Shown piece after piece: positions 15,201 through 20,620 of a stretch of DNA of 20,620 nucleotides (the first letter of the stretch is position 1; every line of letters starts with the position of its first letter). The notes beneath the pieces were generated by a model. That model saw only the letters and a list, made by a program, of their open reading frames with translations. It was not told the origin of the DNA and did not search any database. This stretch comes from an uncultured Alistipes sp. (GTDB taxonomy: Bacteria > Bacteroidota > Bacteroidia > Bacteroidales > Rikenellaceae), in assembly GCF_949296715.1 (NCBI RefSeq), contig NZ_CASFQD010000044.1, positions 1 through 20,620 on the forward strand, in the 5' to 3' direction. A program made the position numbers and the translations under genes.

Positions 15201-15361
15201 CCTGCGGCCGCCGCATCGGCGGATTCGTAGGCGAAGCAGGTGGCCCGCATCGGCAGGCGGTTTACGGCATTGACCTCGGGGTCCTGCCATTCGGTGAAAC
15301 TCTGTGCGGAGAGCCCGGCGGCAAGGCTGCCGAGCAGCAGGGTCAGCAGTGTCTTTTTCAT
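12242..15361 (-). CDS. Exported glycoside hydrolase family 2 beta-galactosidase
   Basis: Hydrolyses terminal beta-galactosides, probably in the periplasm. The 1039-residue product carries a signal peptide (1-20, LSAQ/S) not found on cytoplasmic LacZ. Layout follows five-domain LacZ: sugar-binding jelly roll (about 45-235), immunoglobulin-like (240-340), TIM barrel (345-620), a second beta-sandwich (630-730) and the C-terminal beta-galactosidase small-chain domain (about 750-1035, with APTDNDFGAG and YYGRGPWENYADR). Catalytic residues are visible: acid/base Glu469 in WSLGNEAG and nucleophile Glu535 in LIQCEYAHAMGNS; NRHE is at 362-365. The ATG at 15361 is chosen for the signal peptide; the frame continues upstream through the end of kdsC. 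It starts 38 bases after kdsC. Exact substrate (lactose, host glycan or plant galactan) is open. Confidence 0.94.
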   Translation of the reverse strand: MKKTLLTLLLGSLAAGLSAQSFTEWQDPEVNAVNRLPMRATCFAYESADAAAAGDKSVSERFLTLDGEWRFCWVRHADERPTEFFRTDFNDGAWGTMPVPGMWELNGYGDPQYLNIGYPWREQFENDPPHVPVRENHVGSYRRWIDIPADWSGSEIVAHFGSVTSNLYLWVNGRFVGYSEDSKLEAEFDVTRYVRPGRNLFAMQVFRWSDGTYLEDQDFFRLAGIARESYLYARDRRHVADIRLDASLSENYTRGTLGVGLTFPAAARGCTAEVALTAPDGAPVASGAVKVTGRTAHLALDAGKVRPWSAETPVLYGVTVTLRDASGRTLEVIPLRTGFREVKIENGQLLVNGQPILIKGANRHEMDPDGGYVVSRERMLQDIRLFKENNFNAVRTCHYPDDPYWYELCDRYGLYMVAEANIESHGMGYDERTLARDPRYAKAHLERNMRNVQRNVNHPAVIIWSLGNEAGDGPNFDACFDWIKAWDPSRVIQYERADDTPGNRNTEIFCPMYWSYDLCRKYLATNPSRPLIQCEYAHAMGNSLGGFGLYWQLIRSEPRYQGGFIWDFVDQSLRKQGRNGVTVYGYGGDWNPYDASDQNFCDNGLVSPDRVPNPHMHEARYWQQPLWSAFEGENNTLSVFNENFFRAIDNCYLRWSVLCDGEAVQSGLVTDLCVAPQRDTTLRLPIRREALPAAGELLLNVEYRLRDAEPLLAPDHRIAYQQFTLRAAASADLTVAERRADRHNSLGRITVRDNDRNYLIVESPLVRIDFRRTDGLMTRYEVCGTRLLDEGAVLEPNFWRAPTDNDFGAGLQRKNRVWDDPGLRLTALEHATEQGVATVTASYALERTGGTLTLEYRIDNAGEIAVREALEADDDRSGVPDLMRFGMRLRMPAAFDRIDYYGRGPWENYADRKDGALLGRYRQTVEEQFYPYIRPQETGTKTDVRRWRQHDIAGRGVEITAAAPFSASALHYAQEALDEGLSKRQGHSPEVEADDAVWLTIDKAQYGLGGIDSWGQITEPEYRLPYGDYEFRFLIRPVR

Positions 15362-15399
15362 GTTTCGGGTCGGTTTGGGTTTGGGGGAGGAGTGAGGGG

Positions 15400-15945
15400 T
15401 CAGCGTGAGGCGACCAGCGACGAGGGGGTTACGCCCATCGAGTCGCGGGCCCAGTCGCCGCGGGCGCGCAGCACCTGTTCGATGATGTCGCGCACGGCGC
15501 CCTCGCCGCCGCGGAACTCCGAGACGTAGCGCGACGCCTCGATGACCTCCGACACGGCATCGGCCGGGCAGACCGGAATGCCCACGGCGCGCATGCACTC
15601 CAGGTCGGGGATGTCGTCACCCATGTAGATGGCGTGTGCCGGGTCGATGCCCTCCTCGGCCAGGTAGCGGCGCATGGTCGTGATCTTGTCCATGCAGTCC
15701 GTGAAGAAGTGCTTGATGCCCAGCATGCGGAGACGGTGCTCCAGCATGTGGCCCCGGCCTCCGGTGATGATGCAGACCCGGTATCCGAGCTTGACGGCAT
15801 AGGCGAGTGCGTAGCCGTCCTTGGCATTGTAGCGGCGGATGAAGTCGCCGTCGGGTGTGGGGATGATGCCCCCGTCGGTCATGACGCCGTCGACGTCGAA
15901 GATGAACGCTTCGCAGTGCGCTATCTCTTCCTTGAAGTTTCCCAT
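15400..15945 (-). CDS. kdsC: 3-deoxy-D-manno-octulosonate 8-phosphate phosphatase (HAD family)
   Basis: Cytoplasmic HAD phosphatase that converts Kdo 8-phosphate to Kdo for lipopolysaccharide core synthesis. The 181-residue product matches KdsC, which has no cap domain. Motif I is FIFDVDGVMTDG with nucleophile Asp17 and Asp19. Motif II is the Thr61 of ITGG, motif III is Lys87 in DKITT, and motif IV is GDDIPD with Asp110/Asp111. The late GGEGAVRD is also diagnostic of KdsC. The ATG at 15945 overlaps the last 25 bases of the DUF2520 gene, so the two are co-translated or coupled. The C-terminal 20 residues after the last helix look like an unstructured tail. Close relatives could act on other sugar phosphates, but the motif set favours KdsC. 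Confidence 0.92.
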   Translation of the reverse strand: MGNFKEEIAHCEAFIFDVDGVMTDGGIIPTPDGDFIRRYNAKDGYALAYAVKLGYRVCIITGGRGHMLEHRLRMLGIKHFFTDCMDKITTMRRYLAEEGIDPAHAIYMGDDIPDLECMRAVGIPVCPADAVSEVIEASRYVSEFRGGEGAVRDIIEQVLRARGDWARDSMGVTPSSLVASR

Positions 15946-16697
15946 ATGTGTTGGCTTATCGTTGAGTAGATTTCCTTGAGTTGCGGGTCGTCGCCGAGCA
16001 GTTGCAGGTGGCGCTCCTGCGTCGTGAGGTCGTGGCGCACGGCGGGCCCGGTCTGCACGTCGGCGGGCGAGGCGGCGTCGAGAGCCTTCTCGGCGGTTTC
16101 GCGCACGAGGGGCTTCAGCACCCCGAAGTCGAGCCCGGCGCTGCGGGCGACCTGCTCGCCGAGGGCGTACATGTGGTTGGCGAAGTTGCAGGCGAAGACC
16201 GCCGCGAGGTGGATTTTCGCGCGGCGTGCCGAGTCGGCCCGGATGACCGTCTGCGAAAGCTGCCGTGCAAAGGCCTCCAGTTCGGGATAGAAGGTCTCGT
16301 CGTCGCACTCCAGGAAGATCGGAATCTGCGAGAAGTCGACGCGGCGTCCCTTCGTGAAGGTCTGCATCGGATAGAAGACGGCGCGGTGGGCGCAGCTGCC
16401 GGACAGCACGTCGAGCGGCACGCTGCCGGCCGTGTGGGCGACGCAGGCGTGTGCGGGCAGGGGCAGCGCGGCCGCCACCTCGGTGACGGCGCGGTCGCTC
16501 ACGGCGACGAGGTAGATGTCGGCATCGGCCAGTTCGGCCGGCTGCGTGGTCCAGCGCGTCGCGGCGAGTGTGGCGACGGTGCGTGCGCGCTCCGCATTGC
16601 GGGCGTAAATCTGTACGAGCTCCAGCTCGCTCTCTGCCACGGCGCGGGCCAGCGCCTCCGCGAGGTTGCCGCTGCCGATGATGACGACGCGTTTCAT
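15921..16697 (-). CDS. DUF2520 / Rossmann-like domain protein (putative oxidoreductase)
   Basis: The 258-residue product begins with an NAD(P)-binding Rossmann motif (VVIIGSGNLAEALARAV, 4-20) and a second strand ending YARN. An all-helical C-terminal half follows (about 150-250), with the conserved FACNFANHMYALGEQ and the AQ-like substrate-side region FYPMQTFTKG at 108-117. This is the Rossmann plus DUF2520 layout, related in fold to pyrroline-5-carboxylate reductase and F420-dependent NADP reductases. The true substrate is unknown. It overlaps kdsC by 25 bases. I recall this pair as common in Bacteroidota, often followed by a Maf-family gene, which is absent here. The leader carries a GC-rich hairpin and the AAACCGACAGC element directly before the ATG. 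Confidence 0.9.
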   Translation of the reverse strand: MKRVVIIGSGNLAEALARAVAESELELVQIYARNAERARTVATLAATRWTTQPAELADADIYLVAVSDRAVTEVAAALPLPAHACVAHTAGSVPLDVLSGSCAHRAVFYPMQTFTKGRRVDFSQIPIFLECDDETFYPELEAFARQLSQTVIRADSARRAKIHLAAVFACNFANHMYALGEQVARSAGLDFGVLKPLVRETAEKALDAASPADVQTGPAVRHDLTTQERHLQLLGDDPQLKEIYSTISQHIWETSRKR

Positions 16698-16708
16698 GCT
16701 GTCGGTTT
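16698..16708 (-). promoter_or_regulatory. Start-codon-proximal element shared with two other genes
   Basis: Minus strand reads AAACCGACAGC directly before the DUF2520 ATG. The same 11 bases precede the methyltransferase ATG (19316-19306), and AAACCGAC lies before the beta-galactosidase ATG (15376-15369). With no Shine-Dalgarno sequence evident in any of them, it may be a translation-initiation or regulatory element. Confidence 0.35.
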
Positions 16709-16719
16709 GGTCTTGTCGT

Positions 16720-16794
16720 GGGGACCGTGCGGTCCCCGGTCATTTGCCGGGCCGGCGGTGCGGGTCCCGGCTTCGCGACCCCGCCGTGCGGCCC
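16720..16794 (-). other. Two GC-rich hairpins in the yihY-DUF2520 spacer
   Basis: The 110-base spacer holds a small hairpin (16720-16726 with 16731-16737, loop GTGC) and a larger imperfect one (16749-16794: arms 49-54/89-94, 56-60/82-86 and 62-66/77-81 of that hundred, ten-base loop). Neither is followed by a U run on the minus strand, so they are not standard terminators. They may stabilise RNA ends, act as a leader, or mark a rho-type stop after yihY. Confidence 0.45.
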
Positions 16795-16807
16795 GTCTTT
16801 CGGAAAT

Positions 16808-18112
16808 TCAGAGCAGGTCCACAATCCGCACGTTGTCCGGCGAGCGGACGATCTCCTGCTTGAGTTTTTCCAGATCGCGGTCCACGCGCGCCAGGTCGGG
16901 CGTCTGGGAGAAGTCCAGTCCGGTCTGCCCCCATTGCTCCACGGCCTTCAGCACGCCGTAGACGGTCAGGGTCGATATTTCGTGTGCCGGCGTGTAGGCC
17001 ACTTCGCGCTCCCCGTCGCCGCTGCGCACGGCGATCAGCTGCCCCGACTGCACGAGCTGGTAGAGCACGTCGTTGACGATGCGCGTCGGCAGGTCGAGCC
17101 GCTGGCGGATGACCTCGGCCGGTGTGGCGCCGCCCTGCTCGCGGAAGCGCCGGACGACGGTGAGCATCACGGCGAGCATCACCTTGCGGCGCTGGTCGTA
17201 GCTGATGAGCAGCGATTCGCGCTCCTCGGCGAAGCGGGCGATATTCTGGTAGGCGAACGAGAGCTCGCCGCCGAAGAGCAGGATCTGCCACGAGGTCTGC
17301 AGCCAGATGAGCAGCAGCGGCAGGGCCGCGAAGCTGCCGTAGATGGCGTTGTAGGAGGTCATCCAGCGCTGGAGGTAGATGTAGCCCCACTGGAAGCAGA
17401 GGAAGATCGTCCCGGCGATGATGCCCGCCATCAGGGCGCTGCGCAGGCGCACCTTGGCGTTGGGGATGATCATGTAGAGGAAGGTGAACATCACCCAGAT
17501 CACGGCCATCGAGAAGAGCCGCGTAAGGAGGGCGAACCCCCATCCGTCGTGCTCGCCGAGCAGCTCGCCGGCATAGTTCCCGATGGCGTTGGCGACGATC
17601 CAGAGGATCGGCACGATCATCACCACGGCGATGTAGTCGGTATACTGGCGCGTGATGCTGCGCTCGACCTTCACCTCCCAGATGTTGTTGAAGGCACTTT
17701 CGATCGACGCGAAGACGCGGATCACCGCCCAGAAGAGCATCACCAGCGCCACGGCGGCCACGACGCCGCCCTGCGTGCGGGCGAGGGCCTTTTCGGCGAA
17801 GGAGATGAGGTAGTCGATCGTCTCGGGACTCTGCGGGAAGAGGGCGTAGAGGTTCTCGGTCAGGCCGTCGGCCAGGCCAAAGCCCTTCATGATGGCGAAG
17901 ATCACCGCGACGATGGGCACCAGCGACATGAGCGTGTAGAAGGTGAGCGCCGCGCTGCGGACGTTGGTCCCGTGCTCCATCAGGCCGCGGGCCGTGTAGA
18001 ACAACAGTCTGTACTGCTGGACGAACCACCTCACGACGGGATTCTTCCAGTCGGTGAGTTCGCGCCGGAAGATCGTGTCGGTGAAATAGGTCGCTATGTC
18101 GCGTAGTTTCAT
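16808..18112 (-). CDS. YihY/BrkB family inner-membrane protein with C-terminal winged-helix-like extension
   Basis: The 434-residue product has a short cytoplasmic N-terminus (1-40) and a YihY/BrkB membrane domain (about 40-295). The domain has roughly six hydrophobic segments near 54-76, 116-140, 160-182, 200-224, 228-250 and 262-285, and the family signature SAALTFYTLMSLVPIVAVIF (53-72). Further landmarks are FNNIWEVKVERS (141-152) and WLQTSWQILLFGGELSFAYQN (270-290). The family was once named for ribonuclease BN in error; its function is not settled, and transport has been suggested. Residues 305-434 are a cytoplasmic extension with helix-turn-helix character (TPAEVIRQRLDLPTRIVNDVLYQL). 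A consensus promoter lies immediately upstream, over the end of the methyltransferase gene. Confidence 0.92.
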   Translation of the reverse strand: MKLRDIATYFTDTIFRRELTDWKNPVVRWFVQQYRLLFYTARGLMEHGTNVRSAALTFYTLMSLVPIVAVIFAIMKGFGLADGLTENLYALFPQSPETIDYLISFAEKALARTQGGVVAAVALVMLFWAVIRVFASIESAFNNIWEVKVERSITRQYTDYIAVVMIVPILWIVANAIGNYAGELLGEHDGWGFALLTRLFSMAVIWVMFTFLYMIIPNAKVRLRSALMAGIIAGTIFLCFQWGYIYLQRWMTSYNAIYGSFAALPLLLIWLQTSWQILLFGGELSFAYQNIARFAEERESLLISYDQRRKVMLAVMLTVVRRFREQGGATPAEVIRQRLDLPTRIVNDVLYQLVQSGQLIAVRSGDGEREVAYTPAHEISTLTVYGVLKAVEQWGQTGLDFSQTPDLARVDRDLEKLKQEIVRSPDNVRIVDLL

Positions 18113-18131
18113 AAGTCGTTGATGGGCAACG

Positions 18132-18163
18132 CAAATATAGTCATTTGAGGCGGATTGTCCAAA
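18132..18163 (-). promoter_or_regulatory. Exact-consensus Bacteroidota promoter for yihY
   Basis: On the minus strand TTTG (18163-18160), 20 bases, then TATATTTG (18139-18132): both elements match consensus exactly at the standard spacing. The -33 box and much of the spacer lie inside the last codons of the methyltransferase gene, whose stop is at 18143-18141. The predicted transcript start near 18125 leaves a leader of about a dozen bases before the yihY ATG at 18112. Confidence 0.75.
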
Positions 18164-19304
18164 AATCGCCGCCGCTTTTCGTAAAGGCCAGCCGCAGGCC
18201 GCCTCCGGCGTGCAGCCCCAGCCGCCGCATCAGCTCCTCGGCCGGGAGCGGGAAGTCGCGCTTGAGCACCTCCGCACCGCACCCCTTCAGCTCGCGTTTG
18301 AGCCGCCGCGGGTCGTAGGGCTCGATCCTTTCGATGGAGAGCACCCGGCCGAGCACGCCGTGCGGCTCCTCCGCGGCAAAGGCGAATCCGTTTTCGCTCC
18401 ACATGTCGGCCCGCCCGGCCAGATGCAGCCGGGCCAGCCGGGCCTTCTGCAGGGCGACGTCCGGCACGACGAGCCACCGGTAGCGCTCCGCATCGAAGCG
18501 TGCCGGCACGGCGGGCGGCTTCGTGCCCGGGCGGGCCGCGAAGCTCCCCCGGCCGAGGGCCGTGGCCGTTACGAGCGGGCCGCTGCCGTCGTCGCAGATG
18601 ATGACCTCCTTGCACTCGTCAGCGAGCGAGACCACCTCGACGCGGGCGTCCGAAAAGAGCCGCAGCGCCTCGTCGACGTCGAACAGCGGCGAGTTCTTCA
18701 GGCAGAGCCGTGCGGCCGCCGCACGGATGCGGGGGCGCAGGGCGAGGACATCGGGCGAGCACTCCTCAATCCGCAGGAGCTTGCGTCCGTCGGCGGCCCG
18801 CCGGTCGGGGTCGGCATAGACCCAGTCGAAGTGCAGTCCCTCGCGGGCGAGGTACTCCTCGGCCGCGGCGGTGACGACCTCGACATTCCCGACGCCGAGG
18901 CGGCGGAAGTTCTCGCGCGCCACGTCGGCCAGCACCGGATCGCGCTCGAGGGCGACGACGCGGCGGAAGCGGCGGCTCAGGAAGAGCGTGTCGACGCCCA
19001 GTCCGCACGTAAGGTCGAGCACCGCATCGCCCGCGATCGCCTTGTGTGCCGCGCAGGCCTCGCTCGAAGCCTGCTCGAAGGCCAGCGGCGGGAGCATGCA
19101 CTGCGCCGCGGCATAGCTCGGGAGCTTCCGCTCCGCGCGGGCGAGGTACTTGACCTGCGTGGCGACGAGCCGCGCATGGGGGATGCGGCGGTCGAGCGCC
19201 ACCTCCAGCGGGTCACGGCCCCGGGCGGCGGCAATGGCCCGCTGCACCGGCTCGGTGAGGAGCAGGGCAAGCTCTTCGGCTGTCAGGGTTTCGCGCGGCT
19301 GCAT
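18141..19304 (-). CDS. Class I SAM-dependent methyltransferase with THUMP-like C-terminal domain
   Basis: The 387-residue product has a helical N-terminal part (1-85), a Rossmann methyltransferase core with SAM motif I VLDLTCGLGVDT (95-106), an acidic residue ending the second strand (ALERD, 118-122) and YADPDRR (163-169) in the motif IV position, then a C-terminal region (about 250-387) like the THUMP-like domain. A THUMP association suggests an RNA substrate, probably tRNA or rRNA. The specific target is unknown, and DPDRR is not the NPPY/DPPY of standard N-methyltransferases. The ATG at 19304 is chosen because homologous sequence begins there; upstream frame overlaps comEC. It starts 32 bases after the comEC stop. 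Leader elements match those of the DUF2520 gene. Confidence 0.88.
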   Translation of the reverse strand: MQPRETLTAEELALLLTEPVQRAIAAARGRDPLEVALDRRIPHARLVATQVKYLARAERKLPSYAAAQCMLPPLAFEQASSEACAAHKAIAGDAVLDLTCGLGVDTLFLSRRFRRVVALERDPVLADVARENFRRLGVGNVEVVTAAAEEYLAREGLHFDWVYADPDRRAADGRKLLRIEECSPDVLALRPRIRAAAARLCLKNSPLFDVDEALRLFSDARVEVVSLADECKEVIICDDGSGPLVTATALGRGSFAARPGTKPPAVPARFDAERYRWLVVPDVALQKARLARLHLAGRADMWSENGFAFAAEEPHGVLGRVLSIERIEPYDPRRLKRELKGCGAEVLKRDFPLPAEELMRRLGLHAGGGLRLAFTKSGGDFWTIRLK

Positions 19305-19305
19305 G

Positions 19306-19331
19306 GCTGTCGGTTTTCCATCGGGGACCGT
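19306..19331 (-). promoter_or_regulatory. Leader of the methyltransferase gene: hairpin arm plus AAACCGACAGC
   Basis: On the minus strand ACGGTCCCC (19331-19323) is followed six bases later by AAACCGACAGC (19316-19306), one base before the ATG. The DUF2520 leader has the same two blocks in the same order (16728-16720 and 16708-16698) spaced by 11 bases. In both leaders the GGTC of the first block pairs as a hairpin arm: here 19326-19331 pairs with 19340-19345. Confidence 0.4.
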
Positions 19332-19336
19332 CGGGG

Positions 19337-20620
19337 TCAACGGTCGGGCAAATGTACGCTTTTTTTCGCATCCATACTCCATGCCGCAAGGGTTGCTGCG
19401 GCAAAAAAGAGGTAGACGGCGGCCGTGGCGCCGCCGCCGAGCGCGTATTCCACGACGCCGCCCGGCAGGGCTGCGGTCAGCCGCGCCAGGGCGTTGACCC
19501 CGCCGGCCGCCGTGCCGAGCACCGCGGTGAAGAGCGGGGCCAGCACCCCGACGGGCAGCAGCATCCAGAGCGTGCCGCCCAGTACGACGACCGTGGCGAG
19601 CAGGATGGCCGCGGGGTTGAGCAGCAGCCCCGCCAGCGAAAGGATGCCGAAGGTGTGCGAGACGAGGGGTGCCGTTGCCGCCGTGGCCACAAGGCCGATG
19701 ATGTAGGCGTCGATGACGGTGTTGAGTGCCCGCCACCGGGTCCGCAGCCGCCGGCAGAGGGGCACGCCCCACGCGAGGATCGCCCCGACGGCGAGAAACG
19801 AGAGGCGGAAGCTGATGTCGCCGAGCCAGGCGGGGTTCCACAGCAGCATGCCGAAGGCCGCCGCGGCGAGGGCGTTCATGCCGGCATACTCCGAGGCGGA
19901 GGCGAGGGCGAACTGCAGGAGTGTGCACATCACGGCGGCCCGCACGGCACTCGGCGGAAATCCCGCCGCCGCAACGAAGAGCCAGACGGCGGCCGCGGCG
20001 ATGAGGTTGCGGAGCAGGTGGCCGCGCCGCAGCAGGGGCATCCACGCCGTGGCGAGGTTGACGAGCAGGAAGACGATGCCCGTGTGGAGACCCGAGACGG
20101 CCAGCAGGTGCGAGAATCCGCTGCGCGAGTAGACCGTGCGCAGCTCGGGGGTGATGCCGCTGCGGTCCCCGGCCGTCATGGCCCGCACGACGGCCCCGGC
20201 CTCCGGCTCCATGTTGAGCCTTCCGAGCCGCCGCACGGCCCCGATGTGGAGCCGGTTGCCCGGGCCCGCCTCCCGGTCGAGGAGCTGCGCCCCGGAGAGG
20301 TAGATGCTCCCGACGAAGCCCCGGCGGCGCATCAGGCGGCGGTAGCTCTCCGATCCGCCGCGCAGGGGCCGCACCACCCCGCGGCAGAGGAGCTGCTCGC
20401 CCGCTTCGGGCGGCGTGAGCGAGTCGGTGCGCACCATCACCCGGTCCGCCGCGGCATACCACCGGCCGTCGGTCGGGTCGCGCCAGGCCGTGATCGTGCC
20501 GTTGGCGGCGAAGTAGCGGCCCCGGTCCGCGGGGATGTCGTCGATGCGGATTTCCCAGCCGGTGGCGACGTCGAGCGGCACGGCCGCCTCGCCCGCGCGG
20601 AGCTGCGCCGCGGCCAGCCC
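19337..20620 (-). CDS. comEC: ComEC/Rec2-type DNA-uptake channel protein, N-terminus outside window
   Basis: The open frame runs off the right edge; 427 residues are visible. A soluble OB-fold-like region comes first (visible residues about 10-125, with YFAANGTITAW, QLLCRGVVRP and RRRGFVGSIYL), as in the DUF4131 part of ComEC. The Competence membrane domain follows, with the family signature SGFSHLLAVSGLHTGIVF and six or more hydrophobic segments to the C-terminus. ComEC carries single-stranded DNA across the inner membrane during natural transformation. The protein ends soon after the last membrane segment, with no metallo-beta-lactamase-like domain, a short form I believe is common in Bacteroidota. 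The GTG at 20581 is internal, not the start, since the frame continues upstream without a stop. Confidence 0.92.
   Translation of the reverse strand, partial: GLAAAQLRAGEAAVPLDVATGWEIRIDDIPADRGRYFAANGTITAWRDPTDGRWYAAADRVMVRTDSLTPPEAGEQLLCRGVVRPLRGGSESYRRLMRRRGFVGSIYLSGAQLLDREAGPGNRLHIGAVRRLGRLNMEPEAGAVVRAMTAGDRSGITPELRTVYSRSGFSHLLAVSGLHTGIVFLLVNLATAWMPLLRRGHLLRNLIAAAAVWLFVAAAGFPPSAVRAAVMCTLLQFALASASEYAGMNALAAAAFGMLLWNPAWLGDISFRLSFLAVGAILAWGVPLCRRLRTRWRALNTVIDAYIIGLVATAATAPLVSHTFGILSLAGLLLNPAAILLATVVVLGGTLWMLLPVGVLAPLFTAVLGTAAGGVNALARLTAALPGGVVEYALGGGATAAVYLFFAAATLAAWSMDAKKSVHLPDR
19349..19356 (-). promoter_or_regulatory. Possible -7 box for the methyltransferase gene
   Basis: On the minus strand TACATTTG matches TAnnTTTG exactly, 45 bases before the methyltransferase ATG and within the last codons of comEC. 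No TTTG is found 19-20 bases upstream, so the call is weak. If real, the methyltransferase is not strictly dependent on comEC transcription. Confidence 0.35.

Noticed and set aside
9288..15361. A complete SusCD-type polysaccharide utilisation locus
   Set aside because: There is no SusD-like lipoprotein, no hybrid two-component or SusR-type regulator, and only one glycosidase.
1..20620. tRNA/rRNA genes, CRISPR arrays, insertion sequences, defence or phage modules
   Set aside because: I looked for them and found no cloverleaf with a CCA end, no regularly spaced DNA repeats, no transposase or integrase product, and no terminal inverted repeats with target duplications.

Overview
The window is 20.6 kb of dense, GC-rich, mostly housekeeping chromosome, probably from a Bacteroidales bacterium close to Alistipes (Rikenellaceae). 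That placement is inferred. It rests on Bacteroidota-type promoters (TTTG, 19-20 bases, TAnnTTTG) at several gene starts, start codons without a clear Shine-Dalgarno sequence, a SusC-like outer-membrane barrel, a Bacteroidota-style lipoprotein and high G+C. The first ~120 bases are only about 29% G+C and hold what looks like the tail of a foreign or accessory gene closed by a strong terminator.

Layout, left to right. (1) 1-105: C-terminal fragment of an unknown AT-rich gene and its hairpin terminator. (2) 273-1600, minus strand: ribosomal protein L25/Ctc followed by peptidyl-tRNA hydrolase, a translation operon with its own promoter. (3) 1677-4177, plus strand: an envelope-signalling operon made of an ECF sigma factor, a small single-pass membrane protein (probable anti-sigma factor, ATGA overlap) and an exported protein that joins a Spy-like helical region to a DUF2807 beta-solenoid. 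(4) 4213-5931, minus: a lipoprotein with three homologous ~130-residue domains and no recognised function. (5) 5932-6260: non-coding, with two minus-strand terminators. (6) 6261-7292, minus: galE. (7) 7548-9274, plus: kbl (threonine/glycine catabolism) with an Lrp/AsnC regulator and a terminator, divergent from galE. (8) 9288-20620, minus: a long same-strand run read in the order comEC (partial), a THUMP-like SAM methyltransferase, a YihY/BrkB membrane protein, a DUF2520 Rossmann protein overlapping kdsC, an exported GH2 beta-galactosidase, and a TonB-dependent-receptor-like barrel.

How they work together. L25 and Pth serve translation. The sigma/anti-sigma/DUF2807 set is probably an envelope-responsive regulator with its output in the same operon. 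KdsC makes Kdo for lipopolysaccharide. The exported GH2 enzyme and adjacent outer-membrane barrel probably handle a galactoside, although no SusD partner is present. GalE could interconvert the UDP-sugars of galactose use and surface glycans. Kbl and the Lrp regulator form a compact amino-acid catabolic unit.

I see no CRISPR array, tRNA or rRNA gene, insertion sequence, phage gene or defence system, and no clearly new multi-gene system. The less ordinary items are the 12-rung S-Y-G ladder in the DUF2807 protein, the triplicated lipoprotein, a leader motif (AAACCGAC) shared by three minus-strand genes, and the composition break at the left edge.
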